In this document: positions 1-8,474 of the stretch, in pieces
Layout of the letters: each line of letters opens with the position of its first letter
How positions within the stretch are numbered: position 1 is the first letter of the stretch
Source of the DNA: Sulfitobacter guttiformis
Lineage (GTDB): Bacteria > Pseudomonadota > Alphaproteobacteria > Rhodobacterales > Rhodobacteraceae
Direction: 5' to 3'
Length of the DNA stretch: 53,279 bases
NCBI RefSeq assembly: GCF_003610455.1
Contig: NZ_RAQK01000004.1
Location: 1 to 53,279, forward strand
Notes under the pieces: generated by a model
The model's database searches: none
Seen by the model: the letters and a program-made list of their open reading frames with translations, nothing else
What the model was told of the DNA's origin: nothing
Made by a program: the position numbers and the translations under genes

Positions 1-95
1 GGCGACATCATCCAGACAAAGCTGCGGGTAAACTCCTCCGAGGGGGTCCGTCTGGTGCGCGGCTCGCATATCGTCACGCCCAAACTTTATGATCA
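1..95. repeat. Terminal overlap, left copy (circular junction)
   Basis: Bases 1-95 are identical to bases 53185-53279. The repeat lies inside glpD and keeps its reading frame exactly, so it is best read as the overlap left when a circular molecule is written out linearly. It is not a biological repeat. Real circle length would be 53,184 bp. Confidence 0.95.
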
Positions 96-849
96 TGACA
101 AATGCTATTTCTTTCAGGGAAGTGACGGGCGCATTATATTCGCCATCCCCTACGAGACGGATTTCACCCTGATCGGCACCACCGATGCAGACCACGACGA
201 CCCCTCCCTTGCGCCCGTCTGCACGGACGCCGAGCGTGACTACCTCGTTAATTTTGCCAACCAGTATTTCGAGAATGACATAAGTGCCGATGATGTAGTC
301 TGGACCTATTCAGGTGTGCGCCCGCTCTATGATGACGGGGCAAGCTCGGCCAGTGCGGCAACTCGCGATTACGTTCTCAAGGTCGATGACGCAGGTCCGC
401 CGCTGCTCAACATATTTGGCGGGAAAATCACCACCTACCGTGTGCTGGCCGAAGATGCGATGGACATGATGGCCCCCTATTTGCCAGCGCTAAAGCCGAA
501 ATGGACCGCAGGAGCGGCCCTGCCAGGTGGTGATTTCGAGGTGTCAGAGGTGGACAGTCTTATCGCTGGCCTGCTGCGCGATTACCCCTTTCTTACGCCC
601 GTCTGGGCAAAACGTCTGGTCCGTGCCTACGGCACCGATGCGCGAGGAATGCTGGGCACCGCCAAAGCGGCCTCCGACCTTGGCACGGATTTTGGCGCAA
701 CCCTGACGCAGACCGAAGTACGATACCTTATCACCCACGAATACGCGACCTGTGCCGCTGATATCGTCTGGCGCCGCTCGAAGCTGGGTCTGCGCATGAC
801 GCCTGCACAAATTACCGCCCTCGATGTCTACATGACGGAGCCCGCATGA
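1..849 (+). CDS. glpD: Glycerol-3-phosphate dehydrogenase, C-terminal part (continues from 52465)
   Basis: This is the 3' part (282 codons plus stop) of an aerobic, FAD-dependent glycerol-3-phosphate dehydrogenase. The enzyme oxidises sn-glycerol 3-phosphate to dihydroxyacetone phosphate and passes electrons to quinone at the inner membrane. The reading frame is open from base 1. The segment contains the substrate and FAD domain (for example [12 protein letters not shown] and [16 protein letters not shown]) and the C-terminal helical domain ([20 protein letters not shown]). With the start at 52465 the whole protein is 522 residues, normal for the family. Its stop overlaps the glpK start (ATGA), so the two are translationally coupled. 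The gene is split only by the linear representation; it is not a pseudogene. Confidence 0.95.
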   Translation, partial: GDIIQTKLRVNSSEGVRLVRGSHIVTPKLYDHDKCYFFQGSDGRIIFAIPYETDFTLIGTTDADHDDPSLAPVCTDAERDYLVNFANQYFENDISADDVVWTYSGVRPLYDDGASSASAATRDYVLKVDDAGPPLLNIFGGKITTYRVLAEDAMDMMAPYLPALKPKWTAGAALPGGDFEVSEVDSLIAGLLRDYPFLTPVWAKRLVRAYGTDARGMLGTAKAASDLGTDFGATLTQTEVRYLITHEYATCAADIVWRRSKLGLRMTPAQITALDVYMTEPA

Positions 850-2339
850 CCGCCAGCCATATCCTCGCAATCGATCAGGGGACGACGTCCTCGCGTGCTA
901 TTGTTTTTGATGCAGCAATGTCGATTGTGGCCAGCGCTCAACAGGAATTTCCACAACATTTCCCCCGGTCAGGCTGGGTTGAGCATGATCCCCGGGACCT
1001 GTGGCAAACCACGCTGCAAACCTGCCGCGGAGCACTTGAGAAGGCTTCGCTCACTGCTGCTGATATTGCGGCCATCGGGATCACCAATCAGCGTGAAACG
1101 ACCGTGGTTTGGGATGTAGAAACGGGCGCGACACTGGGCAATGCGATTGTATGGCAGGACCGGCGCACCGCTGACACCTGCGCAGCCCTGCGCGATGCAG
1201 GCCACAGCGATATGGTGCGGGCGCAAACCGGCCTGTTGCTTGACCCGTATTTTTCCGGAACCAAACTGAAATGGATCCTCGACCATCATGATAGCGCCCG
1301 CGAGCGTGCCCGCGCGGGCAAGCTCAAATTCGGGACAGTTGACAGCTGGCTGATCTGGAACCTGACGGGCGGCGCGGCGCATGTGACTGATGCCACCAAT
1401 GCGGCCCGCACGATGCTATATAATATTCATACAGGCGCATGGAGCGACGAGATTTGCGCACTCCTCGATATTCCGCAGGTGATGCTGCCGCAAGTGAAGG
1501 ACTGCGCAGCTGATTTCGGCATGGCAGATCCTGCGCATTTCGGGGCCGCTTTGCCAATCCTTGGTGTTGCAGGGGACCAGCAGGCTGCCACCGTCGGACA
1601 GGCCTGCTTCATGCCGGGGATGATGAAGTCAACTTATGGCACAGGGTGTTTTGCGCTTTTGAACACCGGCACTACTGCCGTGACATCGCAAAACCGGTTG
1701 CTGACCACCATCGCCTACCAGCTGGACGGGGTACCCACCTACGCGCTTGAAGGATCGATATTTGTGGCAGGCGCAGTGGTTCAATGGCTTCGCGACGGCC
1801 TTGGTATTATCGCGGATGCGGCTGAGGCCAGCAAGCTGGCGCAGACTGCGGATACTGCACAGAACGTTATATTAGTCCCTGCTTTTGTGGGGCTTGGCGC
1901 GCCATACTGGAACGCGGATTGTCGCGGCGCCGCATATGGTTTGACCCGCGCAACCGGCCCCGCCGAAATGGCCCGCGCCGCCCTCGAGAGTGTCGGGTTC
2001 CAGACCCGCGACCTGCTAGAAGCAATGCAGGCGGACTGGCACGGCAGTGGTGCGGTCCCTACCCTGCGTGTGGACGGCGGCATGGCCGCAAGTGATTGGA
2101 CCATGCAGTTTTTGGCCGACATCATTGATGCGCCGGTTGACCGACCCCGCATGACAGAAACAACCGCTCTTGGTGCCGCATGGCTTGCTGGTCAGCGCGC
2201 CGGAATTTATCCTGATATGCAGGGCTTTGCCGAAAACTGGGCACTGGAGCGCACGTTCACCCCTGAGATGGGGGCGGATACCCGCAAAAACCGCTATGCT
2301 GCATGGGGACGTGCTATTGCTGCAACGCTTGCTGTCTGA
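846..2339 (+). CDS. glpK: Glycerol kinase
   Basis: A 497-residue FGGY-family kinase that phosphorylates glycerol to sn-glycerol 3-phosphate in the cytoplasm, feeding the GlpD enzyme encoded just upstream. The N-terminal phosphate-binding motif [13 protein letters not shown], the ATPase-domain segment [16 protein letters not shown] and the C-terminal [17 protein letters not shown] region are typical of GlpK, and the length matches the family. The ATG overlaps the glpD stop and has a GGAG Shine-Dalgarno about 8 bases upstream inside glpD. No glycerol uptake gene (GlpF or the GlpSTPQV ABC system) is present on the molecule, so glycerol must enter by diffusion or a chromosomal transporter. Confidence 0.96.
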   Translation: MTASHILAIDQGTTSSRAIVFDAAMSIVASAQQEFPQHFPRSGWVEHDPRDLWQTTLQTCRGALEKASLTAADIAAIGITNQRETTVVWDVETGATLGNAIVWQDRRTADTCAALRDAGHSDMVRAQTGLLLDPYFSGTKLKWILDHHDSARERARAGKLKFGTVDSWLIWNLTGGAAHVTDATNAARTMLYNIHTGAWSDEICALLDIPQVMLPQVKDCAADFGMADPAHFGAALPILGVAGDQQAATVGQACFMPGMMKSTYGTGCFALLNTGTTAVTSQNRLLTTIAYQLDGVPTYALEGSIFVAGAVVQWLRDGLGIIADAAEASKLAQTADTAQNVILVPAFVGLGAPYWNADCRGAAYGLTRATGPAEMARAALESVGFQTRDLLEAMQADWHGSGAVPTLRVDGGMAASDWTMQFLADIIDAPVDRPRMTETTALGAAWLAGQRAGIYPDMQGFAENWALERTFTPEMGADTRKNRYAAWGRAIAATLAV

Positions 2340-2406
2340 TCTCCCATGGTCAAGCGGCGCAAACCTTGCGATGATGAACGCCGCACCCTCTTTTTCAGGT
2401 TCTCCA

Positions 2407-3060
2407 ATGTCCACACCTGCTCCCCTGCCCGATCACGAAGTTACCTACCGCAAAGCGCGCGATCTGATCCTCTTCGGAGAGCTTGCCCCCGGTGAGGCCG
2501 TCACGATTAACGGTATCGTTGAGCGCCTTGGCACCGGCATAACCCCCGCGCGCGAGGCTATCCGCCGCCTTACGGCAGAGGGGGCATTGCGTGCCAGCGA
2601 TAACCGCCGCCTGATGGTACCGAAACTAACACTCGAACAGTTACAAGAACTCACCTATGCCCGCACGGGAATCGAGCCGCAGATTGCGCGCCTTGCCGCC
2701 GTTGGGATGGAGACCGCGGATATTGACGCGCTGGAGGCGATCGATGCGCAGGTGAATGCCGCCCTTAAGGCCGGCGATATTCAGGCCTATTTGCGACAAA
2801 ACCACGTGTTCCACTGGACGCTCTATGCCCATTCCGAAGCAGAAATTTTGATGGCTACAGCTGCTTCGCATTGGCTGCGGGTCGGGCCGTCATTGCGGGT
2901 GATCGTAAAGCGGGACCAGTCAACGCCGATGGCAGACATGCACGAAGTGATCATCGAAGCACTGCGCGATCAGGACTATGAAGCTGTCGGAGAGGCCCTG
3001 CACAACGATATTCTGCAAGGGCACTCCAACATCGCGCAAGGTCTCGAAGACGCGGATTAG
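2407..3060 (+). CDS. GntR-family (FadR/FCD type) transcriptional regulator
   Basis: A 217-residue cytoplasmic regulator. The N-terminal winged helix (about residues 10-70; ITPAREAIRRLTAEGAL is the recognition-helix part of GntR proteins) is followed by an all-helical FCD ligand domain (about 75-205) with candidate metal or ligand residues in QNHVFHWTLY and MHEVIIEAL. The frame stays open upstream to 2170 inside glpK; I chose the ATG at 2407 because it gives the normal family N-terminus. ATG at 2371 is the alternative. It lies 67 bp after glpK on the same strand and may regulate the glp genes or fbp; this is inferred from position. Its 3' end is only 3 bp from the convergent fbp. Confidence 0.85.
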   Translation: MSTPAPLPDHEVTYRKARDLILFGELAPGEAVTINGIVERLGTGITPAREAIRRLTAEGALRASDNRRLMVPKLTLEQLQELTYARTGIEPQIARLAAVGMETADIDALEAIDAQVNAALKAGDIQAYLRQNHVFHWTLYAHSEAEILMATAASHWLRVGPSLRVIVKRDQSTPMADMHEVIIEALRDQDYEAVGEALHNDILQGHSNIAQGLEDAD

Positions 3061-3063
3061 GGT

Positions 3064-4047
3064 CTAGTCGCGGTAATACTCTTCGATGACTGCAACTTCG
3101 TCGCGGGATCCGAGGATAACCGGCACCCTCTGGTGGTGGCCTGTGGGGTCCACTTCCATAATCCGCCCCCGCCCCGTCGACGATGCACCTCCCGCCTGCT
3201 CAACCAGCATTCCCATAGGGTTCGCCTCGTACATCAGGCGCAATTTGCCACCCTGTGCCGCATTACCGCTGTCTTTGGGGTATAGGAACACACCACCACG
3301 GATGAGGATCCGGTGTACATCGGCCACCATCGACGCACACCAGCGCATGTTGAATTTCTTGGCCCTTGGCCCCGAAGCACCGCGCAGGCAATCATCAATA
3401 TACTTGCGTACCGGCGCCTCCCACAAATCGTAGCGCGATGTGTTGATCGCGAATTCCTGCGTCTGCGGCGGAATGTTCATGGCAGGCTGGGTCAGCAAAA
3501 ATTCCCCTGAGCCCGGGTGGTGGGTAAATCCGTCAACACCTTGACCGACGGTAATCACCAAGCCCGTCGAGGGACCATAGATCGCGTAACCCGCTGCAAT
3601 TTGCTGCGTGCCCTTGATCTGAACGGCGGCAGCATCGGGCGCGGTTGCCGCGTCCAGCCGCACGATTGAGAAAATTGTCCCCACCGAGAGGTTCACATCA
3701 AGGTTCGAGGACCCGTCAAGCGGATCATAATAGACGACGAAATCACCCGCTTGCGGGGATTGTTTTCGCCAGTTCACTTCATCCACTTCCTCGGACACCA
3801 ATGCAGCGACGGTCGGGTTTGCCCCGACGATCTGCTGAAAAATCTCGTCCGAGATGACATCGAGTTCTTTTTGCGTCTCGCCCTGGATATTTTCCGTATT
3901 GGCAGTACCCAGCACACCTGCAAAAGCACCGTGTCGCACGCGGTCTGCAATCATCTGGCAGGCGGTCGCGATGTCTTCCATCAACATCAGCAGATCCGTG
4001 TCTGTCTTTTGTCCCTGAAGCTGCGCACGCAAGGTTGTCTGTGTCAT
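3064..4047 (-). CDS. fbp: Class I fructose-1,6-bisphosphatase
   Basis: A 327-residue Mg-dependent phosphatase converting fructose 1,6-bisphosphate to fructose 6-phosphate in gluconeogenesis or the Calvin cycle. The metal- and substrate-binding motif DPLDGSSNLD, the upstream SEEVDE acidic metal site and the C-terminal substrate segment KLRLMYEANPMGMLVEQAGG identify class I FBPase, and the length is typical. The frame extends 49 codons further upstream, but the ATG at 4047 has a strong AGGAAA Shine-Dalgarno and the expected MTQTTL N-terminus. Next to glpDK it would let triose phosphate from glycerol be turned into hexose phosphate. It may be co-transcribed with the LysE gene 177 bp upstream. 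Confidence 0.95.
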   Translation of the reverse strand: MTQTTLRAQLQGQKTDTDLLMLMEDIATACQMIADRVRHGAFAGVLGTANTENIQGETQKELDVISDEIFQQIVGANPTVAALVSEEVDEVNWRKQSPQAGDFVVYYDPLDGSSNLDVNLSVGTIFSIVRLDAATAPDAAAVQIKGTQQIAAGYAIYGPSTGLVITVGQGVDGFTHHPGSGEFLLTQPAMNIPPQTQEFAINTSRYDLWEAPVRKYIDDCLRGASGPRAKKFNMRWCASMVADVHRILIRGGVFLYPKDSGNAAQGGKLRLMYEANPMGMLVEQAGGASSTGRGRIMEVDPTGHHQRVPVILGSRDEVAVIEEYYRD

Positions 4048-4224
4048 ATCGTTTCCTTTCAGAGGCCCCTGCCTACCGGTTTTTGTCTCACACACCGCAG
4101 GCATTTCAATTGCCGTAGCGCCGCATACCTTTTGGGGGCTATCGCGATCAAGGGCAAGCCGCGGCGGTTGAGGCTGCTGCCTTTCAACATCCACAAAGCC
4201 GACAATCCCCCTGAAATGACGCCT

Positions 4225-4878
4225 TCAGATCAGGCCAATGTGCAGATTCACCGCAATCATAATCAGGATCAACCCCCCGGTCCACGCAAGCCTTTCACGA
4301 AACCTGCGCCGCTGGTTGATGGTGCGGGTCACCGCACCGCCCAAAATAGCAATCATCAGGTCGGACGGGATCGCCGTGAGCGGGACAAGGACGCCCAAAA
4401 CAAGCAGTTGTAACCGGACATCGGAAACCCCCTCCGGTCCCGCACCCGCATATACGAACGGTGGCAGGAACAGAGCGAAGAATAACACCGTCTTGGGATT
4501 GAGTAACTCGACGACAACACCTTGCCAGACGATGGAAGATATCGGTTTCTGCGCGACTTTCTGGGCGGTAAACGAGGTTTGCGCCTCGCGGTGGGCATTG
4601 CGGATCATATTGAGCCCGAGCCACACCAGATAGGCCGACCCCAGATAGCGCAGGATGATAACAACCGACGGCACCTCCTCGAACAGTTTGGCCAGCCCCA
4701 GCGCGGTCGCCACCGCCAGTAACATCCCCCCCAGCGCCAGCCCGACAGCCGAAGCCAGCCCCGCCGCACGGCTTTGCCCGACGCTATGAGACAAGACATA
4801 CAACATTGAGGGCCCCGGCGTCACACTAAGGAAAAATCCGGCCACAAGGACCGCCATCACATTCTCGATCGGTGGCAT
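4225..4878 (-). CDS. LysE/RhtB-family amino-acid exporter
   Basis: A 217-residue inner-membrane protein with about six hydrophobic helices. The N-terminal segment FFLSVTPGPSMLYVLSHSVG is the family signature and LNPKTVLFFALFLPPFV is the conserved central helix. Members export amino acids or related small metabolites using the proton gradient; the substrate cannot be read from sequence. The gene starts 3 bp after the stop of the 2-oxoglutarate-dependent oxygenase, so the two are surely one transcript. A possible reading is that the exporter removes the product, or a toxic by-product, of the oxygenase. Confidence 0.9.
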   Translation of the reverse strand: MPPIENVMAVLVAGFFLSVTPGPSMLYVLSHSVGQSRAAGLASAVGLALGGMLLAVATALGLAKLFEEVPSVVIILRYLGSAYLVWLGLNMIRNAHREAQTSFTAQKVAQKPISSIVWQGVVVELLNPKTVLFFALFLPPFVYAGAGPEGVSDVRLQLLVLGVLVPLTAIPSDLMIAILGGAVTRTINQRRRFRERLAWTGGLILIMIAVNLHIGLI

Positions 4879-4881
4879 GGT

Positions 4882-5952
4882 TTAGCTCGCACCTTGTTTC
4901 AAACGGCCCTCGAACGGGTTATAAACCACGTCCTCTGGCAGGCCGGCGGCTCCGGCTTGCGGGCTTTTTGGCCGGTTTCGCAGATAGGGAAAATCCCGCA
5001 CCAGCATACGCTCCAGATGCGCACCTGCAAAGAAAGGCTCATATTTCGCCGATTGACCAGCGCCAATCAGCTGGGAAAATGGTTTTATCAAGGTATCGTA
5101 GTTAGTTGCGACGAAATACGGAAGGGAATAACGCTCGGGGCTTAGGTTCAGAACCCGGTGCGGAGTGGAGCGGAAAATGCCGTTTGTCCATGCCTCCATC
5201 ATGTCCCCGATGTTCACAATCAGCACATCAGGATCGACGGGGACATCAATCCATTTGTCGTCTTGTGTCATCACTTGCAGGCCCTGATTGCGGGTATGCA
5301 GTAGGGTGAGGCATTCGTAATCCGTATGCGCGCCCATGTTCACCGATTTATGCGCGACGGTCTGTGCCTGCCGCACGTAATGCAGCAGCCGCAGCTGTGA
5401 AATCGGTTTGTTCATATGGCCTGTCATGGCACCTGCAGGCAGGCCCAAATGCCCTTCGAGGGAGGAACAGATCAGCCGGCCTAACGCCGACACCTCACGG
5501 TAGTACTGCGCCACAGTATCCTGAAAGCCGGCCAGCATGGGCCAGACATTAGGCCCTAAAACACGATTGCCCGCGCAATAGTCGGGATCGTTGTGAGGCA
5601 GGTCGAGCCCCAGGTCGAATGCCTCGTAGCTACGGTTTACCTCGTCGGGATAGTCGCCTTTTTCGGTAAACGGCACGTACCCGCGATGATTGGTGCTTTT
5701 TGCGATATAGTACTGCTGTTTGAAGTCGTCCTGAAGGCCGAAAAACTGCTCTGCCACGCGGTAGACATCAGCGATGAGCGCGGTGTCGATACCGTGATCG
5801 CATATCCGGAAAAAGCCGATCGTGCGCGCAGCTTCACCTATGGCATCAGCTACCGACTGCACCTGCGCAGGGTCACCTGACCTCAGCGCTTTGACACTAA
5901 TCAGGGGCAATTGCCCGTCTTTGTTGTCGACCGAAATTCTTGAAATCAGCAT
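4882..5952 (-). CDS. Isopenicillin-N-synthase-like Fe(II)/2-oxoglutarate-dependent oxygenase
   Basis: A 356-residue cytoplasmic non-haem iron oxygenase. The N-terminal DIOX_N segment (about 15-130) contains the family phrase GFFRICDHGI, and the jelly-roll domain (about 180-300) carries the full facial triad His209-x-Asp211 and His265, with the co-substrate motif Arg274-x-Ser276 (ERYSLPYF). It should therefore be active. Substrate is unknown; bacterial relatives hydroxylate or desaturate amino acids and other small acids. The start is set by a strong GGAGGTGAT Shine-Dalgarno 6 bases before ATG. It leads a probable operon with the LysE exporter (3-bp gap). Upstream lie two direct GTTAACC repeats and the histidine-kinase gene. 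Confidence 0.88.
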   Translation of the reverse strand: MLISRISVDNKDGQLPLISVKALRSGDPAQVQSVADAIGEAARTIGFFRICDHGIDTALIADVYRVAEQFFGLQDDFKQQYYIAKSTNHRGYVPFTEKGDYPDEVNRSYEAFDLGLDLPHNDPDYCAGNRVLGPNVWPMLAGFQDTVAQYYREVSALGRLICSSLEGHLGLPAGAMTGHMNKPISQLRLLHYVRQAQTVAHKSVNMGAHTDYECLTLLHTRNQGLQVMTQDDKWIDVPVDPDVLIVNIGDMMEAWTNGIFRSTPHRVLNLSPERYSLPYFVATNYDTLIKPFSQLIGAGQSAKYEPFFAGAHLERMLVRDFPYLRNRPKSPQAGAAGLPEDVVYNPFEGRLKQGAS

Positions 5953-5978
5953 ATCACCTCCAGCAGCTATTTACTTTT

Positions 5979-5999
5979 GGTTAACGGATTATGGTTAAC
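5979..5999. promoter_or_regulatory. Direct repeat GGTTAAC x2, 14-bp spacing, upstream of oxygenase
   Basis: Two 7-bp direct repeats (5979-5985 and 5993-5999) lie 27-47 bp upstream of the oxygenase start, in the 63-bp gap after the histidine-kinase gene. A spacing of 14 bp is not a full 10.5-bp helical multiple. They could be an activator site or part of the promoter. No protein is assigned. Confidence 0.3.
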
Positions 6000-6015
6000 A
6001 AAATCTTTCCCAACG

Positions 6016-7356
6016 TCACTTGGCAGGAAAATAGAGATGAAAAACAGATCCTTCTCTAGCGTCCGATACAACGTCGACCGTTCCGCCTGACTGCTGCATG
6101 AAGCCCAGCACCATCGACAGCCCCAGACCCTTCCCCTCGCCTACCTGTTTGGTCGTGAAGAACGGGTCGAATATCTGGTGGAGCCTGTCGTGGGTGATCC
6201 CGACTCCGGTGTCCGAAACGCTCAACCTGACATAATTGCCAGCGGCCAGATTGGTGGATAACGGCCGCTGGTGGCTAAGGTCGTGCACTGTGTTGCGCGT
6301 GCTGATTGCAATTCTGTCACCACGCCCCGGTGCTGCCGCCATCGCATCGCGGGCATTGCCGAGCAGATTGCCCATCACTTTTTCAAATACTTCCGGATCA
6401 AGCTCGACAGAGTGCAAGCCCTCCCCAAGGATCATGACAACCTCGTCCTGCGCTACTTTTTTAGGGTCAGCGCAATAGGCGCGTAGAATATCATTCAGAT
6501 CTACACGTTGCGGGCTGAGGCGCGTGCGCTGCGAAAACGCCAGCATTGAGTCGATTACAACACCGCCGCGCGCCGCCGCGTCTTGGGCGGCCTTAAGTGT
6601 CTCACGGGGGCCGCCTTCTGGAACATCATGCTCCAGAAATTCCAGATTACCGGAAATGACTGTCATAAGATTATTGAATTCATGGGCAAACCGCCCGGTC
6701 AGTCGGCCCACGGCCTCCATTTTGCGCGCATTGAACAGCTCCGCCTCCAACGCTTTACGGTTGGTAGCTTCGCGGCTCAGCTCTGCGTGGGCCTCAACCA
6801 GATCGTGGTAGCGCTGTTTGGACCGGTCGGCCTCCGCCAACAGCTCCAGCTTGGCGGCCGTGAGGGCGGCAATCGTGATCAGCACCTCAAGTTCGGCGGG
6901 ACCGAACGCACCCTTCTTGGGATGTTCGCTGTCGATGATACCAACCACACGATTGCCACAGACAATCGGAACACAAATCTCCGAACGTGCGCAAGACGTG
7001 TCAGAAATGTAGTTTTCGTCAAGGCTCAGATCATCCACAATCATTGGCGTGCGGCTTTTTGCTACCTGACCTGTAATCCCTGAACCAAACGGAATTTTTA
7101 GCGGGTTTAGGATGCTCCGGCCAAAGGGGTTCTTTTCCCCCATCGCGGCAACCTGAACCAGTTCGGTTTGCTCGTCATTGGCCTGATAGATCACACAATC
7201 AACAAAGCTCAGCGGCCCGACAACATTTTGCGCCACATACCAAAAAAGATCTTCCACCGTTGGAATTGTGATCAGATCGACCGCAAATGCATTGAGGGTT
7301 CTCAGCGTCGCGGCCTCGCTTATCCCGGCCTGTCTGTCGTTGTTGCGTCGCTGCAT
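6016..7356 (-). CDS. Soluble GAF-domain sensor histidine kinase
   Basis: A 446-residue cytoplasmic kinase with no membrane segment or signal peptide. A GAF domain (about residues 20-170) is followed by a short coiled linker (about 175-215), the dimerisation/phosphoacceptor helix with His225 in FAHEFNNLMTVI, and an HATPase domain with N box (NLLGNARDAM), G1 box (DTGVGI), F box (IFDPFFTTK) and G2 box (GEGKGLGLSMV). HEFNN phosphoacceptors are typical of kinases often linked to response regulators in the same protein, but no receiver domain is fused here and no response-regulator gene exists on the plasmid. The partner must be chromosomal. The GAF ligand is unknown. Confidence 0.88.
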   Translation of the reverse strand: MQRRNNDRQAGISEAATLRTLNAFAVDLITIPTVEDLFWYVAQNVVGPLSFVDCVIYQANDEQTELVQVAAMGEKNPFGRSILNPLKIPFGSGITGQVAKSRTPMIVDDLSLDENYISDTSCARSEICVPIVCGNRVVGIIDSEHPKKGAFGPAELEVLITIAALTAAKLELLAEADRSKQRYHDLVEAHAELSREATNRKALEAELFNARKMEAVGRLTGRFAHEFNNLMTVISGNLEFLEHDVPEGGPRETLKAAQDAAARGGVVIDSMLAFSQRTRLSPQRVDLNDILRAYCADPKKVAQDEVVMILGEGLHSVELDPEVFEKVMGNLLGNARDAMAAAPGRGDRIAISTRNTVHDLSHQRPLSTNLAAGNYVRLSVSDTGVGITHDRLHQIFDPFFTTKQVGEGKGLGLSMVLGFMQQSGGTVDVVSDAREGSVFHLYFPAK

Positions 7357-7485
7357 GTGTTATCCCTCTGTATCACTTGGCATATTTAACACAACGCAGG
7401 TTCTCTGAATAGGTATATCAAGAATTTTTCAACCATGGATTGTGCTTTCTTACGCGCAAACATTGTTTGCCACGGCTCCGACACC

Positions 7486-8250
7486 CTACCGTGGCGGCAA
7501 CCGCACAGCCCCATCAAGGCGTATGGTGGTCCCGTTTAAAAACCGGTTGCGGATAATCTGGTCGGCAAGCAACGCAAATTCCGCCGGCGCTCCAAGGCGG
7601 GCGGGAAAAGGGATATTGGCCGTGATCTTAGCAGTGACATCTTCGGGCAAGCTTTCCATCATCGGGGTCAGAAACAAACCCGGAGCAATGGCCATAACGC
7701 GGATACCAGACTGTGCCAACTCGCGCGCGGCGGGCAGGCACATGGCAGCAATCGCACCTTTTGACGCCGCATAGGCCGCCTGCCCAAGCTGTCCGTCCTC
7801 GAACGCAACCGAAGCAGTGTTGATCACCACGCCACGTTCCCCGTCCTCCATCGGTTCTTGCTCTGCCATGCGGCGGGCGGCATGGCTCATCACATTGTAG
7901 GTGCCAAAGAGGTTAACCTTGAGCGTTTTTTCGAACACATCGAATGAGAGTTTGCCCTCGCGTCCGACAATACGGGCTGCCAGTCCCACGCCCGCACAAC
8001 TGACTGCGATGCGGGGTGCGGCACCGAAATGCGCCGTCGTGGTATCAAACGCGGCACCCACCGCGGCCTCGTCGCTGACATCGGCCTGTACAGCGATTCC
8101 GCCGATTTCGTCGGCCACGGCCTGTGCCCGAAGGATGTCAAAATCAAGGATTGCTACCCGCGCACCCTGCCCCGCCAGATGCCGCGCCGTAGCTGCACCC
8201 AGCCCACTGCCACCACCGGTTACCAATGCAATTTGCCCTGAAATATCCAT
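7486..8250 (-). CDS. SDR-family dehydrogenase, 3-hydroxyacyl-CoA dehydrogenase type II-like
   Basis: A 254-residue classical short-chain dehydrogenase. It has the NAD-binding TGGGSGLGAATA motif near the N-terminus, the aspartate after beta-2 (ILDFD) that favours NAD over NADP, an SCAGVG motif in place of NNAG, and catalytic Ser plus YAASK. The segment VINTASVAFEDGQLGQAAYA is characteristic of the HSD17B10-like 3-hydroxyacyl-CoA dehydrogenases. The frame opens at 8268, but ATG at 8250 has GGAGAGG about 9 bases upstream and gives the standard N-terminus. It is divergent from repA and may serve acyl-CoA oxidation together with the operon at 12536-25867, although it lies outside it. Confidence 0.85.
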   Translation of the reverse strand: MDISGQIALVTGGGSGLGAATARHLAGQGARVAILDFDILRAQAVADEIGGIAVQADVSDEAAVGAAFDTTTAHFGAAPRIAVSCAGVGLAARIVGREGKLSFDVFEKTLKVNLFGTYNVMSHAARRMAEQEPMEDGERGVVINTASVAFEDGQLGQAAYAASKGAIAAMCLPAARELAQSGIRVMAIAPGLFLTPMMESLPEDVTAKITANIPFPARLGAPAEFALLADQIIRNRFLNGTTIRLDGAVRLPPR

Positions 8251-8474
8251 AAAAACCGCCCTCTCCATGCTTATACGCCCCCATGGATAACCGTTTCATT
8301 CACCAAGTATAGTCATTGTTTTTTCAGCCTTTATGGCCTGCCATTGCAGTCGCCCGCAGGAATCGGTTGCTAAACCGGTCACTTCTCCGCTAAGAAACGA
8401 TATTAAAGGCGCTATCGGAATAAAGCGTTACTCAAAGAAGGCCGCAGAGCCTTTGGATACAGGTGTACAGGACA

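Noticed and set aside
1..95. 95-bp direct repeat at the window ends as a phage att site or terminal redundancy
   Set aside because: It lies inside glpD, keeps frame exactly and sits precisely at both ends. Circular overlap explains it; no integrase or phage genes are present.
1..849. glpD as a truncated pseudogene
   Set aside because: The missing N-terminal part is present at 52465-53184 and joins in frame on the circle.
2170..2406. N-terminal extension of the GntR regulator into glpK
   Set aside because: The added residues overlap the C-terminus of glpK in another frame and are absent from the GntR architecture.
7469..7495. Hairpin GCCACGG/CCGTGGC at the end of the SDR gene as a terminator
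   Set aside because: It overlaps the last codons and has no T tract on the minus strand; not enough support to list.
8300..8460. CGGTT-GCTA-AACCG inverted repeat upstream of repA as parS or the RepA operator
   Set aside because: Only 5-bp arms, expected by chance; the 16-bp palindrome after repC is far better for parS.
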